Positions 58,654 through 64,000 of a stretch of 64,000 bases of DNA are shown in pieces. Within the stretch, counting starts at the first letter, position 1, and every line of letters begins with the position of its first letter. This stretch comes from Sorex araneus (taxonomy: Eukaryota > Chordata > Mammalia > Eulipotyphla > Soricidae): contig NC_073305.1 in NCBI RefSeq assembly GCF_027595985.1, positions 84,305,126 to 84,369,125 of the forward strand, given 5' to 3'. The translations under genes were made by a program, and so were the position numbers. The notes beneath the pieces were generated by a model. It ran no database searches, was not told where the DNA came from, and saw nothing but the letters and a program-made list of their open reading frames with translations.

Positions 58654-61400
58654 ATGAGGCTGAGAGTTTTGCATTTGTCCTGTGAGAGGCAGGACACATT
58701 TCTGAAACTTCTTATTCTATCATTGACTGCATCATTCTCTTTTTCTACTAGTCTGCTTGCTGTTCTCAGATTTGAAAGTGTCAGTCATGCATTTGATTCA
58801 TACTACTCGGTTCCTGGCTGAAGAGAGGTTTTATGAATTCCATAACTGGTTTGATGAGTGGAACTTGTATTCTTTCAGATGAATCACTGGAGTAAAAATT
58901 TCCTCAGGCTTAAGGTTCACCTCTGCTACAGTCTACCATGCTCTCCATTTTTCTGTATATTTTTCCACAATGCCTGTGTGTGTTGGCAGAGAGTCTCTTG
59001 CCCGCACACCTGGCTGTCTTCCCTGGGGCCCCTCAGAGGGGATGGGCTCCAGCTTCCCTCCCCGCCCCACAGCAGATCTCCCAGTGGCCAAAGACCACCG
59101 GAACCTAGCTACAGCCATGCTGGAGGCCCCTCTCCACACGTTCAGATAAGCCTCACGCATAAAGGTACCAGCAGAGGAACCCAGGTGTGTGCAATCCCAT
59201 CAACGGCCAACATCCAGAGACTTAAAAGCAAGCTCCCAGAAGCCATATCTTATAACCTACTTCTCCCTCTGGGAGAAACTGGCAAGCTACAGAGAGTTTC
59301 TTGCCCACCTGGGACAGCCTTGCAAGCTTCCCATGGTGTATTCATATGCTAAAGCCAGTAATAAGCTGGATCTCAGTTCCCCTGACCCCGAAAGAGCCTC
59401 CAATGAAGTATCTTTGGGAAGGCCGAGTGGAGAGAGGCTTCTAAAATCTCAGGGATAGGACGAATGGAGAGATTACTGAGCCAGCTCGAGAAATCGACGA
59501 TCAACAGGATTTCGTCATTCGTGTCTGTGTATTGTTGGCCACTCTCTTCTCTCTCTTTTTTCTCACCACCATTGTCACCTTACTAAAGATATCAAGGATG
59601 CAGAAGTTGAAGTTTTAGTATGGCTATGGTTGCTCAAGTTCCTGCTTATAGCTCCCAATATGCAGCTGGCTCTTATATTAATGAAGGAATTGACATCTTT
59701 TGTTTGTCACTAACCTTCCACATGTGGATTGGTTCCACTTACTGGGCACTCAAGTGTGCCTTAATTTATTTCTACATTCTCTCCTCCTGGGAGGGTGTCT
59801 TCTTAATCCACTTGATTTCCCTCCATGTGCTCGTGCCGATGCTCATAGGCCATTTCATCCCTGGGATCTGTATGTTCTGCTGCACTGTGCACTGCCTGGC
59901 TCACCATTATTTCCATACAGATCTCCTCTGTGCGCTTATAGTCCATCCTTTCATCAGAGCATATGGCAGCCTTTGGGGTCTTTGGTCTGTGCCAGACCTA
60001 TGCCTCTGTAAATTTTCTGCTTGGCACTTTTAACCTACAGCAATTTGAAGTTCTTTTTATTAAGCATCATCTTCTTGGTGGACAGGAAAAATATCTCCAT
60101 GGGCTCCGTGCTTCTCCTCACTGCTGGATACTTCTGATGCCAAGAACAATATCCTTGTCATTGCTTCAGTGTCTGAGCACCCGCCTACAGCCTGTTCTTC
60201 ATACCTCCAGCTTCTGGTCCTTATGTTTCCAGTTGGTCTCTATTACTTTAGCAACTTGTGTGATGCTCAGATTTTCCTCATCTGTATGAGGTGATCAGTG
60301 TGTACTTCTCAGCAGCCATGGTGCAATGAATGCTAGTGTGGACACCTGTTTTGTGCATTGTTTCTGGTATTGGAATCTCCTATGAGCTATCTACCCAGAT
60401 GACGAATCTGGACATAGATTGTCTAGAAAAGGAGGGCATGAAGCAACAGGATTCTAGCTATCCTGTAAAACATAAAGTGACAGTGGGATGGTGCTGCTCA
60501 TGGTCTTCTTTCTCATCACCTACACTTTTCATTTCACCTAGGTGACCAGTGAGGCCTACCCTTCATTCTCCATTGCACTGTCTACTCAGCCTGTCCATGA
60601 TGAGGGTGGCAGTAGAATATTTTTTTATGTATTCTAAGAACATACTACTGGCTGTGACACAACACTCCAGTGGATACGAAGGTCATGTCATGGTGGGAAT
60701 ATGACTGCCAGATTATAGCTGTGACTAATTGAGCCATTTTAGTGAACAATAATACATTCAAAAACACTTATATTTCTCATGTGGGATAGGCAATGGCACC
60801 GACTTAAGAGAAAACCTACGAGATCATGAGGGAGCTTGTGGTTAGCCACGGTGATATTGTTCTTGGCATCGAAGTATCCAGCAGTGAGTAGAAGCATTGG
60901 TCACTTTTTGAGGCTTTACTGGATATTCCTCTGATGACATCAACAAAAAATTTCTTTGAGAAATGAAAAAAACACTATTATCTTATTTCTGGATGGTCTG
61001 GATTGATGTGAGAACAGACATGGGAACACATATTTAGGAGTATGATTATAATTACATTTCAACAGGGGAATTCTGTGTGGATAAGGAGAGTTCTCCAACT
61101 GCCTCAGGAATAGATGTGTTACTGCCACATTTGACACTCTCTAGAGAAAAGCCAAGCATCCACTAGGCTTTGACTGAGTCTGGAATGCTGAGATCAGGAA
61201 TAAAGCTTTTTTGCTTCATGTCCTGAAGGAAGCATACACCACAGAGCAATGGCTAATAAGGATATACAAAGTAAAGGACCTGGATGATCAAGGCGTTAAG
61301 GACATAAACATTACATCCAGCTCTGATGCGCTTCTCATGGAGCGTTTAGGACATCAGGACAATGAGGGTATTCTTTAAATACGCAGTTTCCAGGAACAGC
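58654..61400 (+). pseudogene. STT3A: STT3A processed pseudogene, split by a retroposon
   Basis: Intronless decayed copy of STT3A, catalytic subunit of the oligosaccharyltransferase that N-glycosylates proteins in the ER. The start is near 58654. Recognisable segments: VLRFESV and [14 protein letters not shown] (58740-58860), [15 protein letters not shown] and [17 protein letters not shown] (59645-59800), [12 protein letters not shown]-like sequence near 59960, QQDSSYPVKHKV near 60450, and [10 protein letters not shown]-like to [10 protein letters not shown] (61175-61290). The conserved WWDYG motif reads WWEYD at 60691-60705. Many frameshifts and stops break it. A roughly 540-bp RTE-derived insertion separates the first 330 bases from the rest. 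The source gene has many introns and none is present here, so it is a retrocopy, not a functional gene. Confidence 0.9.
58988..59524 (+). mobile_element. RTE-derived non-autonomous element inserted in the STT3A pseudogene
   Basis: Begins AGAGAGTCTCTTGCCCGCAC and ends with GATCAACAGGATTTCG. Flanked by near-identical CTGTGTGTGTTGGC (58974-58987) and CTGTGTATTGTTGGC (59525-59539), both part of STT3A sequence. It has the same leader, 5'UTR module (GAAAGAGCCTCCAATGAAG) and LINE 3' end as 45474-46147, in plus orientation. Confidence 0.8.
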
Positions 61401-61440
61401 ATAAAGGCATTAAAACTGTCTGAAAAGTTTGCTCTGGGCG

Positions 61441-61740
61441 TTATGGGCTGTGCCAATTGAAATGACGTGTTATGGATCTCAGGGGTTGGTGGTGGTAGTG
61501 GTGGCAAGTATTGTGCATTTTGTTCAAAATTTCAAGCCATTTTCCATATTGGGCCTGAATTAGGATGGGCAGAATTATCCAGGCAGGGTACTCAAACACT
61601 AAGACCCATTTCTTTTCTTTAAGCTGCTGCTCTCCATCTTCTAAATATAAAGTGGAATTGGCAAAAGTATCCCAGTAATTTTCTCTTAAAAGGCCAGCAC
61701 AGGTCAAGCACAATTTCAGCCCCTGGTTTTTAAAATAATA
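61441..61740 (-). other. Unassigned open frame, possible retrocopy fragment
   Basis: A 90-codon minus-strand frame from 61713 with LCLTCAGLLRENYWDTFANS and KKWVLVFEYPAWIILPILIQ-like sequence. The residue mix looks protein-like, and the frame continues upstream of its ATG with GFQYYFKNQGLK. I cannot name it. It lies just 3' of the STT3A pseudogene and is not part of it. Confidence 0.3.
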
Positions 61741-61792
61741 CTGGAAACCATGCTTGTTTTCTTATATAATTTTTTTCACTGATTAAGAATAA

Positions 61793-62012
61793 ATTCCATG
61801 GGACATCAAAAAAAATGCCTGACCGCCCACTTACGAGATGGTCAGACTTCTTTGTCAAGACTCTGAAAGAATGGTTTGAGGCTCTTCGTGTTTCTGGAGA
61901 GAGCAGATGCCATTGGGCTACACCAGCACGTGACAGGGACGAATGGAGATGTTACTGGCACTGGCTGGAGCAAATTGATGAGCAACGGGATGACAAGGGA
62001 TACAAGTGATAA
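61793..62012 (+). mobile_element. 5'-truncated RTE LINE 3' end
   Basis: Plus-strand match to the C-terminus and 3' end of the RTE LINE: PPTYEMVRLLCQD-type sequence equivalent to RPPTRWSDFF, then SRCHWATPARDRDEWRCYWH and the nucleotide end GAGCAAATTGATGAGCAACG, then GGATACAAGTGATA. Its frame is partly open (61815-62009) but it is only a fragment. Confidence 0.85.
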
Positions 62013-62089
62013 GAATGAAAATTGTGCTTTAAAACACTGTTAATAGTGGTTAATACTATTAATAGTGGTTAGTACTGTTAATAGTGGCT

Positions 62090-62250
62090 TCTCATGCACA
62101 TAATTCCAACACCACACCCCTCACCTGTGGGCCCACCTCCCTCCACCAAGAATCCAAACACCCTTTCCTTTAGCCCTTCCCCTAACTTATTTATATGGGT
62201 CAGTTCTCAATTATGTTGCCTTTGGCCCTTCACTGTGACCTTGCTATGTG
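62090..62250 (-). mobile_element. Possible LINE-1 3' end fragment
   Basis: C-rich antisense-like sequence CCTCCCTCCACCAAGAATCC resembling other L1 3' ends here; preceded by a (TTAATAGTGGT)n short repeat at 62038-62090. Confidence 0.4.
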
Positions 62251-62254
62251 TCTT

Positions 62255-62305
62255 TAAGAGCAAATCAATGAACAACGGGATGACAGTGATACAGTGATAT
62301 TTCTA
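62255..62305 (+). mobile_element. RTE/SINE 3' tail fragment
   Basis: Only the last 45 bases or so, AGAGCAAATCAATGAACAAC, GGGATGACAGTGATACAGTG. A very short 5'-truncated insertion. Confidence 0.65.
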
Positions 62306-62424
62306 GTGTATAGCGTTCATTGTATATTTGAAAAAGAATACGCGATATCTTATAATCAGAAATGTTTTCTAAGATTCATTATTGTCATTTTTTAAGAAAT
62401 TCATTTTTTAAGAAAAGAAAAAGT

Positions 62425-62770
62425 GCCAGCCATAGAGGCAGGCTGTGGCGGGGTTGGGAGATGGGGGTAGTGGCAGGAGGAAAACTGGGAACATTGGTGG
62501 TAGGACATATGCATGGGTGAAGTGATGGGCAGTGGAACATTCTATGACTGAAGCCCAATAATGAACAACTTTGTCACTGTGTATCTCATGGTGATTCAAT
62601 AAAAAATTAAAATATGTGCATCTTGTAGAAAATTGGTAGGTGGGGAGCAAATGGGGGAGTGGGAGGGCATTGGTGGAGGGAAGTAGATCAGCGTTGAAAC
62701 ATCACATGCCTGAAAACCAATCATGCACAACTTTGTAATTTCAGGATGGCAAATAAGAAAAATTAAAAAT
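62425..62770 (+). mobile_element. LINE-1 3' termini, two in tandem
   Basis: First end: GGAACATTGGTGGTAGGACA, GGTGATTCAATAAAAAATTA. Second: GGGAGGGCATTGGTGGAGGG, ATCATGCACAACTTTGTAAT, then A-rich. Either two insertions or a duplicated end. Confidence 0.65.
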
Positions 62771-62971
62771 TTAGAAAAAGAAAAAAGGAAACATCAATTG
62801 TCATGAAACTCAAAAGTCCACAGAATTGTGCTCTTAGTGGATAATAATAATTTACATTGAACATTTAAACATGAACAAAATTTAAATTTTTACAATTTAT
62901 CTCATTTTTAGGAAATAATTCTAATTTCTCAAGAAACCTTTACTTTCCCTTCAAGGATACATAATTTTTAA

Positions 62972-63167
62972 ATTCATTTTTTATATTTATTTCTATTTTT
63001 TTGCTTTTTGGGTAACACCTGGCAATGCACAGGGGTTACTCCTGGCTCATGCACTCAGGAACGACTCCCGGCACTGCTCAGGGGACCATATGGGGTGCTG
63101 GGAATCAAACCCGGTTTGGCTGCATGCAAGGCAAACGCCCTACTCACTGTGCTATCGCTCCAGCCCC
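62972..63167 (-). mobile_element. A-tailed tRNA SINE, full length
   Basis: Flanked by TACATAATTTTTAA (62958) and TACATAATTTTTTAA (63168). GGGTAACACCTGGCAATGCA and GCTATCGCTCCAGCCCC. Confidence 0.92.
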
Positions 63168-63383
63168 TACATAATTTTTTAATATAAAAGTTTACTTTTA
63201 AGTCAAAGTATGTAACAATAAAACCTACAAAAACCTTTCCCATCACAATTAACAAATAATATTATGAAAACACATTCCTTCAGTCATTATAAAGTTCTTA
63301 AAAAAAAATTAAATCTGTCACAAAGTCTGATAGACCAGGTGCTATGGTCAGGACTTTTACGTATTGTTGGTGGTTTTCTTTAT

Positions 63384-64000
63384 TTAATACATTCCATACC
63401 TTCCACCTTCACTCATGCCACCTTGGCCATAGTTACCTCCGGTGCCTCCAGTACCACCCAGCCGCCAGGAGTACCATATCCTCCACAGTAATTGCTCCCA
63501 TTCCCATTCTTCCTACTGATGCATGACCTCCTTGATTTTCTGTTTCATCTCCGCCAGTTCAGAGCCACCTCTTGGAGTAGAATTCAAGAAGTCAATGTAT
63601 CGGTGTTGCATGCTATTCTTCTCTTTACTACTACTTCGCTTTAGATGCTTCTGCATCTTCATGTGTCACAAATTCTATATCTGCTTCTGTTGCTATTGTC
63701 TACTCCAGTATCAGCATAAATCCATATTGAATTTAGTGATAATAGGAAATTAGCAATGTCATTTTTAGTTGCCCGATAAGGTAATCCTTTCATATGTACA
63801 AAATGACCACCATGAAAACCTAAACTTGCATCACCAGTTCCATCATAGCTGTGTGGTGAGTACTCAATTTCAATTTACCTTATCTATTCCATCTCTCATT
63901 CTGTCATCAAAACTACCACTTCCATAGCCATAATTGTTAGAGCCACCATTATTATCAAAACCTCTATAACTTCCAGAATAACCCCCTCTTCCTCCTATTG
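63384..64000 (-). pseudogene. HNRNPH3: HNRNPH3 processed pseudogene, cut by the window end
   Basis: Minus-strand retrocopy of hnRNP H3, an RNA-binding splicing regulator. From the window edge one reads the glycine/tyrosine-rich segment with [17 protein letters not shown], then [20 protein letters not shown] of the second RRM, then decayed sequence, ending in GQGGMSEGGRYGMY and a stop at 63386-63384. Frameshifts and in-frame stops occur around 63860, 63700 and 63560, and no introns are present. The 5' part lies outside the window. Confidence 0.88.

Overview
This is a mammalian, repeat-dense, AT-rich genomic window. Its dominant repeat is a tRNA-derived SINE with the head GGCTGGAGCGATAGCACAGC and a B box of the type GGGTTCGATTCC. 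From memory this matches the SOR-type SINE of shrews, so I infer a soricid (Sorex-like) genome; the species call rests on repeat recognition alone. There are no bacterial, plasmid or CRISPR features.

The one intact gene is a cysteine-rich secretory protein of the CRISP2/CRISP3 type on the minus strand. Seven coding exons lie between 28643 (start codon) and 13143 (end of stop codon). All splice sites are GT-AG, all phases agree, and the joined reading frame encodes 244 residues. The mature chain has the full set of 16 CRISP cysteines. Introns hold SINE and LINE insertions but no exon is interrupted. In human, CRISP genes cluster on chromosome 6p12; no second CRISP gene is visible here.

Two processed pseudogenes lie near the right end. 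One is STT3A (plus strand, 58654 to about 61400, split by a retroposon). The other is HNRNPH3 (minus strand, 63384 to beyond the window edge).

The remainder is transposable elements: A-tailed tRNA SINEs on both strands (many with exact target-site duplications), LINE-1 3' ends, two solo LTRs with TG...CA ends and 6-bp duplications, further LTR-like sequence, and microsatellites.

The most interesting system is an RTE-type LINE and its non-autonomous partners. At 54682-57164 one RTE insertion is bounded by an exact 16-bp target-site duplication. Its 5' part (5'UTR, AP endonuclease, start of the reverse transcriptase) is inverted and its 3' part is in sense orientation, the signature of twin priming. 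Its 5'UTR contains the body of the second SINE type in the window, and its extreme 3' end matches that SINE's tail. The partners form a graded set: the LINE; a roughly 540-670 bp element made of a long leader, the LINE 5'UTR module and the LINE 3' end with no ORF; and a roughly 250 bp SINE made of a tRNA head, the shortened 5'UTR module and the LINE 3' end. This suggests SINEs that copy both ends of the LINE that mobilises them.

Layout: 1-2140 unassigned; 2154-3572 RTE-derived element with a solo LTR inside; 4160-12900 SINEs, L1 and LTRs; 13143-28645 CRISP gene; 29250-32835 nested L1; 33100-45100 mostly ancient unique-looking sequence with SINEs; 45160-48000 LTR-like block with an RTE-derived insertion and RTE-tailed SINEs; 48630-53940 SINEs and L1; 54160-57180 RTE LINE; 57285-64000 SINEs, pseudogenes and RTE fragments.
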